64,000 nucleotides of DNA, taken from NCBI GenBank assembly GCA_038380435.1, contig JAWZYU010000027.1, positions 927,156-991,155 on the forward strand, given 5' to 3'. The notes under the pieces were generated by a model. That model ran no database searches. It was not told where the DNA came from and was given only the letters and a program-made list of their open reading frames with translations. Origin of the DNA: Ryuthela nishihirai (Eukaryota > Arthropoda > Arachnida > Araneae > Heptathelidae). The translations under genes were made by a program, and so were the position numbers. Shown here piece by piece: positions 45,161-58,460 of this stretch; position 1 is the first letter of the stretch; the number at the start of each line of letters is the position of its first letter.

Positions 45161-47035
45161 TAGAAAGGATTACAGAGAGCTTAATAAACGTGTAAAGGAT
45201 CAGTTAGCTACTGATAAGAATCTTTGGCTTGATGGCCTTGCTGACAAAGCTGAGGAAGCAGTTAGACAGCACAACAGCAGAGAGCTGTACCAGATAGTTA
45301 ATGTTTTGTGTGGTAGAAAACGAACAGGTATACAGGGATTGAAGGATAAATAAACAAGGCAAGGTTATAGAAGGTGAGGATTCTGTCATGGCTAGGTGGG
45401 CTGAGCATTTCAGTGATGTTCTAAACAATGTGGTTAGTTCTACTCCCATTATTTGCAATGATGATAGATGCATTGGTGGCTTTAATGTTGGCCCTATAAC
45501 ACAATCTGAAGTTAGTTTGGCTATTTCTAAACTTAACTTCATAAATCCCCAGGGGTGGATGAAATTACTACAGAAATGCTTAGAGCTGGGAATGTTTCAG
45601 TTACCATTTGGATGACTGAAATTTTGAATAACTTTTATGATAAAGGCATGGTTCCTAAAGATTTTACCAGAGCTATTATTATCCCTATTTTCAAAAAAGG
45701 TGATCGCAGTTCTTGTGATAACTATAGGGGTATCAGCCTACTCTCCGTTCCAGGTAAAGTTCTTTCCATGATTGTGCTTAATAGAATTAAGAATCTGGTT
45801 GAACGGCAATTGCGTGATGAGCAATGTGGATTCAGAAGTGGTAGGGGATGTGTGGATCAGATATTTTCACTTAGGCAGATTCTTGAGAAATGTTTAGAGT
45901 TTCAGAAACCTTTGGTTGCTAGCTTTGTTGATTTCAAAAAGGCTTTCGACTCTGTTGATCGTCATAATTTGTGGTTGATTGTGAGATCATATGGTATACC
46001 AGACAAGTTAGTTAACATAATGAAAGCTCTCTATAATAACACTGAGTCATGTGTGAGGGTTGGTAAGTCTTGTAGCAATTGGTTTAGCATTACTTCTGGT
46101 GTTCGACAAGGGTGCATTTTGTCTCCTTTTCTCTTTAGTTTGGTTGTTGATTATGTTATGCGAAATTCACTTCAAGGGAAAGCTTTTGGCCTTAAATGGG
46201 CTGGAGATACAAAAATTTCTGATTTAATTATGCTGATGATTTAGCCCTTTTGGCAAATGATGTTGATGAGATGAACTCTTTCATTCGAACTGTTGATGAG
46301 ACTGGTAGTACAGTAAGTTTGGTTATAAACAGAGAGAAAACTAAAGTGATGAAAATTGGTCAGGCAGGTTGTGATTCAGTTAATCTGAATGGTTGCAGTC
46401 TTGAGCAAGTGTCACAGTTTAATTACCTTGGGAGCTGCGTAACTGATATTGGTGATGTGCGGCATGAGATTAACAGACGAATAGGTATTGCTGCCGGGAC
46501 TTTTAAGAATCTATGGAGATTGTGGAGAAATAGGCGTATACACCTAAAGACTAAAATTAGACTGTATAATAGTTTGGTTCTTTCTAGGGTTAGTTATGGT
46601 AGTGAAACTTGGACGCTGTGTAAGCAAGATAACAGGAAGCTAGATGCTTTTGATTCTAGATGCTTACGCAGTATCTTGGGTATTAGGTGGTTTAACTTTG
46701 TAACTAATGATGAGGTTAGGCAAAGGAGTCTGCAACCTCCTTTAAGCAGCATATTGTGCAGAGAGAGACTCTGCTGGTTTGGCCATGTTGCCCGTATGGA
46801 TAATTATAGATTGGTGAATAGGGTTATGAACAGTGTGCCTAGAGGCCTCAGAAGGAGGGGGAGACCTAGGATGCGGTGGGCTGACAATGTCAAACAGGAC
46901 CTTGTTAGAATTGGTGTACAGTGGCCGGATGCAGCAGATGTAGCTCAGGACAGATATGCTTGGAGAATTAAACCGCGCGGTCTGGTTGGACCTCCGTAGC
47001 CCATGGCTGCTTGAGGATGATGATGATGATCATAT
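45161..47035 (+). pseudogene. 5'-truncated LINE, copy C
   Basis: Plus-strand copy of the same family as copy B, starting within the linker (DYRELNKRVKDQLA) and running to the 3' tail gaggatgatgatgatgat at 47017-47034. Defects: an inserted TAA near 45349 in GLKDK|QG; the same EN/RT frame break as copy B near 45540; and a one-base deletion near 46228 turning SDLDYADD into SDLIMLMI-stop, after which the frame resumes at 46250-46999 (RTVDETGSTVSLVINREKTK ... GLVGPP). Protein identity to copy B is very high, so it is a recent insertion. It is inverted relative to copy B. Confidence 0.9.
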
Positions 47036-47044
47036 ATACAGGCT

Positions 47045-47945
47045 TCGTGAATCTGATTTGATAGGCCATGGCAGTGTAAGGGTTAAGCCTTAATTACATA
47101 GCTCAATCTATTTTTTTCACTATATCACTATGAAAGTCTTACTAAAATTAATGCAATATATTTGAAAATTTGTTTAAATTTTTCATTTTAATAAAATTTG
47201 GAGGGAAATTCTGTTTGATCTGGTATGTAACATGACCTATTTCTGTTGATTGTTAATTAAAAAAAAAATTATAAAGCTGTCTTATTTATCTGACTCAGCA
47301 CAATTGGTAAAAAGCCTGGAATTTTATCAAAGTATGGTACCAAGAAAAAAATTATAAAAAGAGAGTAATTTCCTCATTTGAAGTAAAAATTTACTTTTTC
47401 TATTATTCAGAAAAAAAATAGTCTTTCTACTTACATGCATTGTAATTATTTCTGAGTTTTTTTTTAACTTTATTTGCATTGCCAGATGCATTTTTTACTA
47501 CATTACAAAAAAGTACTATTAAAATAAAATTAGTCATCTTTCTTGCAAATAATTTAAAAAAAAAAATAAATATCCCTTCAATCATCTACTTGCCATAGAA
47601 GTCTGACAGGAGCAGCCTGTCAGTTTATACGCCATAGTAGAAGGTCCGTGAAGACGGCGAGACCTCAACAGAAAGACAACACAAAACATCCATGCCTTAT
47701 TTGGGGCTCGAACTTGGGTTCCTTTGATCAGTAGCCAAGAGCGCTAACCACTTGTCCATGGAATAACCTTTAAGAAAATCCCAAATTAAAGGCCGATTAA
47801 TTTGGCACATGCCATAATTTTTTTCATTATTTATCTGGCAAAATTTTTTAAAAGTTATTTATTTTTTGGCTGAGCATAGGAAGAAACATCTTGGCCTCTG
47901 GATATAAACCAGTTTTTCAGTCTGAACACGGGAAGGGTTAAGTTA
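47045..47945 (+). repeat. R1 repeat copy with S2 insertion
   Basis: Starts near gttaagccttaattacatag, with ttgcattgccagatgcattt near 47476 and the end ggcctctggatataaaccag near 47894. It is interrupted by an S2 SINE at 47567-47765. Confidence 0.65.
47567..47765 (-). repeat. S2 SINE inserted in R1
   Basis: Tail atatcccttcaatcatctac (diverged), body agaagtctgacaggagcagc with an extra agc, then ctcgaacttgggttcctttg and agcgctaaccacttgtccat, the reverse complement of a tRNA-like T-arm and D-arm. Confidence 0.7.
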
Positions 47946-49148
47946 TTCCTGCAGATCTTTGTTTTAAACATAAACATCAGTGCCTTATCACTCAACTAAC
48001 TTTGTCTCCTCTTCTCATTTTCCTCCAAAAGAGTACTGTTGGTTTCAATAAAAGCTTGCTTAAAATGGTCGCATTCTTCCTCAACTTCAGTAGTAAACAA
48101 ACCACAACTGTCATAATGATGAAGTAACTTATTATGGTAAGCTTTGGCTATATACCTGGACTTTCAGAATTACAGTTTAAAGATAATTTTTTTAACCTTA
48201 GCACAAAACTTCTTAAATATTTTTAACAAGGTAATGATAAGATCCAATTTCAGCTCCCCTACGTGATCTGGTATTCCTAACATAAATAGTTCGTATGCTG
48301 TTAATATATAATCAATCATATTCTTATGCAGCCCATGTATACTTATGTATGTTGCAATGCTTATAATAAGTATTAGTTAGTCTCAAACCAAACTATTAGT
48401 AGTCAACTCTCACTTACTTACCTGTAGGAGACATTCCCTATTGTCATTGCAACTACCAACACCAAAGGGATCTATCACCCCTCCCCAAAGGTGAGAGTCT
48501 ATACCAACTTTGTCAATGAAGTCACCTAGAACAAGGGTAATATCTCCTTTCTTGACAGAATTTAAAATACCTTGAAGTTGTCCATAAAATTTATCTTTCT
48601 CATCCTCATTGGCATCAATGGAAGCATAACAACGGATAACATTTAAGTCTTTAATGCTTATCTGAAATTTAGCTCTAAGAAACCTTTCATTATTGCACTC
48701 ATATCCAAGAAGAACATCAGTAGTGTGTCTGCTGAGAAGCAAATCTACATCCTGGAGATGCTTCTTATCTTCTCTCCTGAAAAGAGAAATTTAAGATTAT
48801 TTTTAAGAATCTGACCTTTATCCATCCATCTGGCCTCTTGCAAGCCAAGAATATCTAAGTTATAACAGTGGAATTCTTGTGTGAGGACATCGAGAGAATA
48901 ATCTTTGTGCAGAGAGAGAATGGTTAGTGGGAAGTTTAAAGAAACTATATTTATTGAGAGAATAAATGCTGACAATATCAAACAGCTCCCTAATTGCAGG
49001 CATGATCAAAAACCTGTTTCCCTCTCTACTAAAGCTGAAGCCATTTATACTGGAGACTTCCTCCAATGCAGGTTTGACGATGCTAATAGAAGCAAGAGTT
49101 CAGGTACCCTTGATGGCTTCAGATCAGGATTATCCACCAGCTGATAAG
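47946..49148 (-). pseudogene. LINE endonuclease-region fragment (copy D)
   Basis: The minus strand matches the endonuclease half of copy B only: SLDVLTQEFHCYNLDILGLQ at 48745-48981, LLSRHTTDVLLGYECNNERF, GDITLVLGDF (48410-48742), then degraded linker to 47946. Several frameshifts are present, and the GDFNAK motif reads GDFIDKVG, so the nuclease would be dead. It lacks the RT and 3' end, so it is not a simple 5'-truncated insertion; later deletion is likely. Confidence 0.8.
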
Positions 49149-50215
49149 ATGTATTCTGTGAAATTTTTAATTTATATTCAATGGTTTTAAAAAATAACCC
49201 TCCACCCCGAAGTAACTTGGTTGTGTCACTCTCACGATATAGAATTTTTTTTTTTTTGCTTTGGGGCACTAACATTTCGGCACTTAGCCAAGATTCCCAA
49301 AATTAAACATCTAAAGAAAAAATTTCACAACATTCAGCAAAAACAACAGTCTATAAAGTGTTCCTCCATTTCATGAATAGGACAGAAAAATCAAAATAAT
49401 GTGAGCAATCCAAGTCACCTTGTATAATGTTGGCCCATGCTTTAAAATATATCACACTGAAAAGAATCATTAAAAAAAATAAAATAATGTTTCAGGTAAA
49501 TGTAATATTATCCAGAAAGAATTTTACTTTATATTAATATATAATTTAACAGTTTTTATTCAATACGTTTTCCAACATTAAGCCTTAAATTTATATTCTG
49601 ATCTACTTTTTCATTATATCACTATGAAACCACTTATTAAAATTAATATGCTTGTAAATGTGTTTTAATTTTTTTATTTTCATAAAATTTGGAATTAAAT
49701 TCTGTTTAACTTGGTATAACATGACCTATTTCTGCTGATTGGTTATTAAAAAAATCTAAAGTTGACTTGTTTATTTGACAGCAAAATTGTCTAAAAAGCT
49801 TGGACCTTTCTCAAAGTATGGTACCAAGAAAAATTACAAAACGGAAGTATTTTTCTTGCTTCAAGTATAGTTTTTTTATTCATAAAAATAACCTTTCTAT
49901 TCATGTGCATTATAATTATTTCTATTAGTTTTTTTAAATAAATTTTTATTTGCATTGCCAGATGCCATTTTTTACTATGACTGTAAAAAAAAGTCCTATT
50001 AAAATAAAACTAGGTTTTTTGTTAAATATTTTACTTTAAGAAAATCCAGAATTAAAGAGTGATTAATTTGGCATATAACATGCTATAATTCCTCTTATTA
50101 GTTAATTAGCAAAAAAGTTCTAAAGTTAAATTTCTTTTTGGATGAGCATAGAGAGAAAATAGCTTGGCCTCTTTCTTGATCTACATCAGGTTTTCAGGCT
50201 GGACACTGGAAGGAC
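49149..50215 (+). repeat. R1 repeat copy
   Basis: From tttatattcaatggttttaa through cacttagccaagattcccaa, tttttattcaatacgttttcc, ttcatgtgcattataattat and tttgcattgccagatgcc to ttcaggctggacactggaag. It is continuous and covers the middle and right part of R1. Confidence 0.65.
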
Positions 50216-50452
50216 TAATAAGAGCACATACTATCAAGCTCCAGTGTGGTGGCATGCCCTCTTACTGGAAGAACATGGCAGGCTGCACTTCTTGTAACTG
50301 TGGATAAAGTTTTCCCACATATCCAGAAAATTGCTGGATGTCATAGTCATTTCAGCAAAGAAAAAGGGTTTGACCAAATGATCGTGCAAATATCTACATT
50401 AATTAATTATTTATTAAATGAAATGTAAATAAATTACACTTATTAATTACAC

Positions 50453-50543
50453 CTCGTGCTAGAGTGGAGCACATTAGAGACAGCTTCAAAGCAAATAATT
50501 ATTAGCTTTGGAGATGTCTCTAATGTGCTCCACTCTAGCATGA
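50453..50543. repeat. 40-bp hairpin
   Basis: ctcgtgctagagtggagcac (50453-50472) pairs with gtgctccactctagcatgag (50524-50543). The arms continue inward through attagagaca / tgtctctaat and agc..caaagc / gctttg over about 40 bp with few mismatches, around an 11-base loop. Confidence 0.8.
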
Positions 50544-50559
50544 GGGTATTCTGATTCTC

Positions 50560-51062
50560 AGTTGCATACATTCTGTTTATTTCCCTGAAACATAGAATGT
50601 AGCCTCATCAGAGAACATGATTTTCTTCAGGAATTCATAGTCTTCTTCCAGTTTCTCAAATGTGGCCACTGCAAATTTCTTACAGGCTATCTTATTATCT
50701 GGCATAGCCACCTTAAAGACTGCACCACTGATAAAGCAGCCCTAAGAACTGCACAGCTGGCACTTTGTAAAGCATACAGAAGCAAAGTTTTCAAAACACC
50801 CAATCCACTCTCCTCTCAAATGAAGCATTTGCTATGAATGTGTTGAAGGTTGTGCAGATTTATGTGGACTGAAGGCAGAGACCTTGCATATGCTTTTGAC
50901 ATTTTCATCAGACATGCGAAAACCTTGCTTGTTCATAACATTTCTGGTCTCCTTAATCGTTTCTATCGATGGTTTTGATGGTGGTATCTTACAATCTGAA
51001 TCATCATTGTTGTTCTGAAACATCTTTGAACCTGCATATCCAATTTCATTTCGATAAATCAC
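50560..51062 (-). pseudogene. Mariner-like transposase pseudogene
   Basis: The minus strand reads PSIETIKETRNVMNKQGFRM and SDENVKSICKVSAFSPHKSA (50832-51062), then, after frame changes, KKFAVATFEKLEEDYEFLKK and IMFSDEATFYVSGK with an in-frame stop. FSDEATF with following SGK is the first catalytic region of a mariner/IS630 group common in insects and other invertebrates. The C-terminal DDE half is absent. tacaccctgtata near 51262 could be a terminal-repeat trace. Confidence 0.6.
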
Positions 51063-51270
51063 TCCACAAACTGTGCCTTCTTTTGTGGGTTATGACAACT
51101 GAGCTGATAATCCACACAGACAGATGCAATGAAAAACAAGGGGTTCTGCCATTCACCATGAAACTTTCAGAGTTTTTCTTGCTTATGTTGCACAAATAGT
51201 GTGTCTATGTCTTTTCATACAGCTTTTATTCATGAGTATTTTTTAAAACAATTTATATACACCCTGTATA

Positions 51271-51840
51271 TCAATAAATGACAGCCATAATTGCTACTTT
51301 CAAAAGAAGTTCTACGTCATGTGGATGTATAAACTTAACAAAAAAGAAAGTTAACTGGCCTATTATAAACAGAGAAGCTTTGAAAACAAAATGGGTAGAT
51401 TCAATCTTTGTAAGAGAGAGGACTGCAATGCTGTTCCATTGCTGAGTAATCACTATTGCATTATACCTTGTTCTGATATCCAGGATAAGTTACTATTAGA
51501 TACAGTCTGAGTTTAGCTATCATAGTAAACTTCTGAGCATAATAAGTGACATTTGGCATACAATTAAACAATCCAGGTAACCAACATAACTATAAACCAG
51601 GAGATCATCCAAGACATGGCTGAATACATAATTGTATAATGTCTATTGCTTGTACTTTGCAAATATAAATAGTGAAGGCTAGAGGGAGAAGAGAGCACTT
51701 TAGCATCAACAATGATTAAAATAAAGCCATTTTGATTTTTATAAAACATTTGTGCCACAAAGAGAAACATAATGTACTCTTAATTCAAAACTTGAATTTG
51801 AGTGGTTTGTTGAATTGTTTGTCTATTACTTAAAAAAAAC
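51271..51840. other. Intron DNA, nothing recognised
   Basis: Short open frames only; no repeat family identified. Confidence 0.3.
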
Positions 51841-51843
51841 TTA

Positions 51844-52734
<891 letters not shown>

Positions 52735-53555
52735 CCTCTCCCAATGAAAATAGGAGTTGGCAAAATTCAAAATGAGTTAAAAAAAAAATAAAATTAAGAG
52801 AAGTTGCCATAATTGAGATTTTTGTGCAAAATTAAGGAAAGTTGGCAAAATTCAAAGTGACTTGTTTAAATCTAAGCGAGTTGTGAAAACTGAATTTTTT
52901 TTTGTAAAATTAAGGGAAGTTGGCAAATGAAATTTGAATATTCTTGATGTCTCTGATTCACAGAAAAGGAAAATATCACTCTTATGCCGATCCAATTTTT
53001 TTGGTAGTTGTTTGAGGCAACTTGGAAAAATTTAAAAGTGACTTGCTAAAATACAGAGGAGTTGTGAATTTTTTTTTTTGTAAAATTATGGGGATTTGGC
53101 AAAATCTTTGGGAGTTGTTCAAGGCTACTTGGCAAAATTCGAAGGAACTTGGTAAAATACAGCTGAGGTATGAAAATTGAGATTGTTTTTGTAAAATTAA
53201 GGGAATTTGGCAAAATCTTTGGGTGTTGTTCAAGGCAACTTAGCAAAATCCAGGTGAGTTGTGAAAACTGATATTGTTTTTAAAAAAGAAAAGGGAGTTA
53301 ATAAAATCAAAGCAACTTGACAAAATTCAAAGAGACTTGATAAATTACAGGTGAGTTGTGAAAATTGAGATTGTTTTTGTAAAATTAAGGAGAGTTGGCA
53401 AAATCGAGACAACTTGGTAAATTCTTGGGAGTTGGCAAAATTTGAAGTGACTTGGCAAAATCCAGGTGAACTGTGAAAACTGAGTTTGTTTTTATTAATT
53501 ATGGGAAGTTGGCAAATCATGGAAACTTGGCAAAATCGATCTCAGTTGACACAAA
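52735..53555. repeat. Degenerate minisatellite built on TTGGCAAAAT
   Basis: The motif acttggcaaaatYc and a companion block gttgtgaaaactgag-attgtttttgtaaaattaa recur with irregular spacing (companion near 52872, 53065, 53170, 53252, 53357 and 53470). Frames on the minus strand give repeated FCQ.S.ILQK peptides; this is the repeat being translated, not a gene. Confidence 0.7.
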
Positions 53556-54059
53556 AATTTTCTCTCTCTTGGCATAAGTGAAAAACCCACCTTGGACGAC
53601 CACTGATTTATCTTTCTTGTAACCAAGCAGTTAAATAACTGCCCACAAAGCCACTCCTTATTTCTCTTTCCAGGCAGCCCATGTTTGTTTTACAGAAACA
53701 TGCAAATGATACAGGCCAAAAATAAGAGTGGCCCTAAAATACAGAAATTAAAAATATATAGTTTTTGCACAGAGAAAGAGGAAAGAAACTAAATGACAAA
53801 ATAGTCTTTGATTATATTTATCTAGTGGACAATTAAGAAGTTAGAAGTTTCATAATTACAAATTAGTTGTTTTTATGAATTTACCAGTCTGGAAAAACAT
53901 ATATCCATGTAAATGGATGTCCAAGGGCTGTGTCATAGATCCTATAGCCAAGTCAAAATACAAGTATGCCATCCATGCAAGTTCTTCTTTATTCAACCTT
54001 TAATAAGTTATAAAAGAATTTGGGTGGCCACGCATAAGGAAAACCAAGAATAGTGGAAA
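53556..54059. other. Intron DNA, nothing recognised
   Basis: No repeat family or coding domain identified. Confidence 0.3.
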
Positions 54060-54570
54060 AAATCAGAATTTGCCTACTGAGAGAATATCAGAAACAATAT
54101 TGATTCCCAAAAACTTTAATTGTACTGGGGGCCTGCAAAAAGGCCTCCGAAACTTTGGGCAATATTCCCTGGTGTGTGAGCCGGTAACCGATTGTCTTGC
54201 AATTTTTCTCCTAAAGATGTAAAAGGGCTGTAAGCCAGATGTGGGCAAAAGAATTCCAAGTAGCTGGTTGAAGAGTGAAACTTCATGACCTTCAGATAAC
54301 ACCATCAAAATTTCGAATTTGTACCAGACACATATTATTTGCAATATTTGTTTCAAAATTTTGGAAATTTTAAACTTTTCCAGTGTTAGAGGAAACAATT
54401 ATAGCTTTTGGGAGATTTGGAAAATGCGAATCTTACTATTTCATTAATACTTAGCCAACACAAAAATAATTTTTAATTCATTCCTACAAACAAAAAACAT
54501 TTTGATGTTTAACTGACAGAGAGACAGACAGATGACAAAGTGAACTATTTTTTGGAAAATGAGATATAAA
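54060..54570 (-). repeat. Repeat related to the window's left end
   Basis: The reverse complement carries an attatagcttttgggag-like string next to a ctctaacactgg-type motif, and the segment ends with gacagagagacagacagatg simple sequence. These are the elements seen at 540-1030 and 2745-2800. Confidence 0.45.
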
Positions 54571-54654
54571 AAAGAAATTATTTGAATGTTTTGATAGATT
54601 CTCAATACTCTCTGAATGTATTATCATAGTTCTCTTGGAATGTACAAAATCCTC

Positions 54655-55165
54655 ATGCAGCCATGGACTACGGAAGTCCAATCAGACTGTGCAATTTTGT
54701 TCTCCAAACATGTCTGTCCTGTACTACAGCTGCTGCATTTGGCCCTTGCAGACCAATTCTAACAAAGTTCTAAGTCTATCCCTTTCCCCTTAGGCCTTCA
54801 GGCATATAATTCATAATTTATTAGTATGCCTAAATTATAATAAATATTATAAGCATGTTTGCCAATCTGCATCAATGCATAAAGGAAACATGGCCAAACC
54901 AATGCAAGCCTCTCTTTGCATAATATGCTGTTCAAAGAAGGTTGCCAACTTTTTTCTTCTAACCATATCATTACTTACAAAGTCAAACAATGTAATGCTC
55001 AAGATATTGCATCAACATCTAGAATCAATGGCATCATGCTTCCTGTTATCATGTTTACAAAGGGTCCAAGTTTCACTACATAACTAACCCTAGAAAGAAC
55101 CAAACTATTATACAGCCTAATTTAGTCTTTAGGTGTATATATTTATTTTTCCACTCTCTACAGAT
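54655..55165 (-). pseudogene. LINE 3' fragment (copy E)
   Basis: Matches the 3' coding end and terminus of the main LINE family: catgcagccatggactacgg, atggccaaaccaatgca, ggtccaagtttcactac and aaccctagaaagaacc. Contains deletions and a local AT insertion near 54830-54850. No open frame survives. Confidence 0.8.
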
Positions 55166-55633
55166 TCTTAGTCCTTCAAGGGCCCACGTCCATTATACTA
55201 GTTGGCAGAATCCAAAATGAGAGAACAATGATGTCTGTATCAGTTTTTATCATAACACGTGAAACTGATTTTTTTTTAAAATTTGCCATTCGAAAATTTT
55301 CTTACATATATCTTATAAAAAATGTATTATTCATGACTGAAAAATAATACTTATATTTTTTATTTGATGAATATTCTATTAAGCTGTCATATAAATAATC
55401 TGCTACACCCTTCTTATCGTTATTTTTAGACCAGATATATGGTGAAGCTAATTTGCTCATTTCCATTTTCCTACATTGAAGAAACCTTTCGATTTAAGCT
55501 CATGCATGAGTTTGATTTAAACATCTGAAAACTAATTTTTTTTTAAGTTTCAAAATTCTCGAAAAATATTAATCAAAAATAGCTATGCTTGAAATAGAAA
55601 AATTTGGAAATAATTAAAATAAATTAAAATTCT
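55166..55633 (-). repeat. R1-like sequence
   Basis: acatatatcttataaaaaat and tttatttgatgaatattcta match R1 at 34.7 and 35.3 kb. Right half diverged. Confidence 0.5.
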
Positions 55634-55905
55634 CTGTCATTGAGCAATAAAATTTTAAAGTTTATCCTTCAAGCTATTCATGTTAAAAGTTTTTAGGAGA
55701 AAATTCAAAAGCTTTTCAGAGCAAAGACAGCGCTTCTTCTTCAGTGAAGTGATAATATGCAGTATGTTAGGGCTGTTGAGAGGTATTATTATATAAATAG
55801 CCTCGAGGACTATGGTTCCGTAGTAAGTGGATGCACGTGCTAGTAGTGTGGTATGCTCCCAGTCTATGGTTCCTGCATGTTGTATTGCCAGCTTGGCAGC
55901 AGACT
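55634..55905 (-). pseudogene. Penelope-like element fragment, GIY-YIG end
   Basis: About 270 bp matching 15746-16085: ttaaaagtttttaggaga, cagtgaagtgata, ttccgtagtaagtggatgca and tgctcccagtctatgg. The minus strand encodes a broken version of the same EHA..YYGT peptide. A part of the older copy is deleted here near 55783. Confidence 0.6.
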
Positions 55906-56474
55906 GATGTCATAAATGAAAGAAAAAAAGAAAAATTAACAAGTACAATACTAATGCAAAGGCACAAGAAAACCCAGTCCCCACAACAGCAGTGAGTGCA
56001 CCAACCGAAACAAAGCTCAATCCCAAGTCTGGACACCAGACCCCTTCACCCCTAGTATATAACCTACATTCACACAGCCAAGAGTAGTGTCTTGAAAATG
56101 AAGCTACAGCTTTGAAATGTGACAACATTGTGGTCCATGGAATTAGTCTGCAAAGTGAAGAAGAGAAAATAACTCCCTTATGTGATGGGTAATCAGCATA
56201 TGACTGGAACACAGGTGAACACCAGTAAAAATAACTGCTTGAAGCATGAATGAAGCAAGTGGATCGCCTAAAACATAAGTATCACTCTGCATAATAATTT
56301 TATGAACTAGCCTTATTCCTTTGTTATTGATGACTCCAATGGAAATTGAACAGTAGAATTTTCATTTGCATGGACAGCAACAATTGCTAAAAGAAGGGCT
56401 TTACAGTGTAATAGTGATACATGTTTATATATCTCCTAATTGTATAGCACTGTTATATATATATGCATCTAACA
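55906..56474. other. Intron DNA, nothing recognised
   Basis: Two overlapping minus-strand frames (89 and 100 codons) have hydrophobic stretches but no identifiable family. Ends in a (TA)n-rich tract. Confidence 0.3.
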
Positions 56475-57000
56475 ATCACTATAAGCCTTACCAAATCTCA
56501 CATACGACTCTGTGTTACTAAAAATCTCACATAAGACTCAGTGTGTGATAGAGAGCTTTCATTACATTAACTAACTTGCCTGATATGCCTTAAGATCCCA
56601 TGATCAACCACAACTTATTACAATCAATAGAATCAAGCACCTTTTTGAAATCTACAAACCTAGAAACCAACTGTTTCTGAAACTCTAAAAATTTCTCAAG
56701 AATCTGCCTATATAAAAAAATATTCGATTCCTACATGCCCTAGCACTTCCGAATTTACACTATTCATCGTGCAGTTTTCCATCTACCAAATTCTTAATTC
56801 CATTAAGCACAATAATGCAAAGAAGTTTACCTGGAACAGAAAGTAGGCTATATCCCTATAGTTATCACAAGAACTGCGATCACCTTTTTTTAAAAATAGG
56901 GACAATAATAGATCTGACAAAATTCTTAGGAACAATGCCTTTATCATAAAAGATATTAAAAATTTCAGTCAGTCATGTAGTAACAGAAACATTCCCGGCA
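56475..57000 (-). pseudogene. LINE RT fragment (copy F)
   Basis: The minus strand matches the middle of the RT region of the main LINE: ctataagccttaccaa, gatcaaccacaacttatt, aatctgcctata, agttatcacaagaactgcga and cattcccggc. It contains a small internal duplication near 56505-56545. No open frame survives. Confidence 0.8.
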
Positions 57001-57424
57001 TGCAATAGCCACGTGCCAAACTTGTATGCACATTATAACCTGGTGATGTTAAGTAACAGAGAAAAAAAAGAGTAAGGAGTTGAGTAGTGGAGATGTAGTA
57101 GCAGAGTTATTGTGAATCAGTGTAGACAGAGTTTTTGTCCGAGATGATGTTACTTTAGATAGATGTGAGTTGCTAATACTCTAATACTTGAGTGGATTCG
57201 TGAGTGGTGAACGAGGTCACCCCCCCCCCCCCATGCATTGGATAGGACCGCTGGCCGGAGAAATGACGTCATGCCATGGCGCTCGTCTCATCTCCCCGGG
57301 CCCGGGAGATGGGCTGCGAGAGCTGCGACATTGGACACTTTGGCATCGTCAACCCCTTTTTTCTTTTTTTTTTTTGCACACGTACATTGGAGTTTTTAAG
57401 AGTTACCTTGAGTCTTTAGAATTT

Positions 57425-58060
57425 ATTCTGTAGACTATTTTGAGGAATTGGTTGAATATGACCTGAGTTTAATGAAATAAGATTTGAATTGTAAATTAAT
57501 TAAGAAGTGTTGAAGAATTGATTGAATATGACTTGAGTTTAATGAAATAAGATTTGAACTGTAAATTAATTAAGAAGTGTTGAAGAATTGATTGAATATG
57601 ACTTGAGTTTAATGAGATAGAATATAGGTGGTAGATTAATTCAGAAGAGTTGAGGAATTGATTGAATATGACTTGAGTTTAATGAGATAGGAGTTGAATT
57701 GTAAATTAATTAAGAAGTGTTGAAGAATTGATTGAATATGACTTGAGTTTAATGAGATAGAATATAGGTGGTAGATTAATTAAGAAGTGTTGAAGAATTG
57801 ATTGAATATGACTTGAGTGTAATGAAATAGGATTTGAATTGTAAATTAATTAAGAAGTGTTGAAGAATTGATTGAATATGACTTGAGTTTAATGAGATAG
57901 GATTTGCATTGTAAACTAAATTGAGAAGTGTGGAGAATTAATATATGATGAATTAGATTACTGGGATAGAATCTGAATGGTAGATTAATTGAGAAGTGTT
58001 GTAGGATTGATTGAATATAAGTTAGTTTACTGAAATAGAACTTGAACTGTAGATTAATGT
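57425..58060. repeat. 70-bp minisatellite, about nine units
   Basis: The unit ttgaatatgacttgagttta + atgagataggatttgaattg + taaattaattaagaagtgtt + gaagaattga repeats with an exact 70-bp period (landmarks at 57481, 57551, 57621, 57691, 57761, 57831 and 57901), then two diverged units to 58060. Two unit types (gatttgaattg and aatataggtgg) are interspersed. Confidence 0.95.
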
Positions 58061-58370
58061 GAAGTTATTAGAAGAAGAGTGTAGACATTGAATTTTAAGC
58101 ATTCGGGAGTCACGTGACGGTAGGCACGGTGGCGACCTGCGTGACCTATACATGGGTGTGAATGCGGAGACCCAATGTTGATTTTCCCTCCTTTCCTTTT
58201 CATGGTACTGCTCTGGAGTCACTGGCAGAACGACCACCACAGAGACGGCCCCGGAGGGCCCCCCAAACCAAGCGATCCTGGCTCTCGGCGCGTGGGAGGT
58301 TGCGCTGTGCGGCCACACCTTGGACTGGAGGAGACGATCTGTGTCCAAACCACCCGCGTACCCTTCAACA

Positions 58371-58460
58371 AGTGATGTGTGCCGTGTGCGACGAGTGATG
58401 TGCGCCGTGTATGCCGAGTGATGTGCACTATTTTCGACGAGTGATGTGCACAGTGTCCTG
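58371..58460. repeat. 23-bp tandem repeat, four units
   Basis: agtgatgtgygccgtg... starts at 58371, 58394, 58417 and 58440 with an exact 23-bp period and a few substitutions. Confidence 0.9.

Noticed and set aside
52982..53520. Open frames with repeated FCQ-LQK peptides
   Set aside because: They are translations of the degenerate minisatellite, in a repeat with no protein-like conservation.
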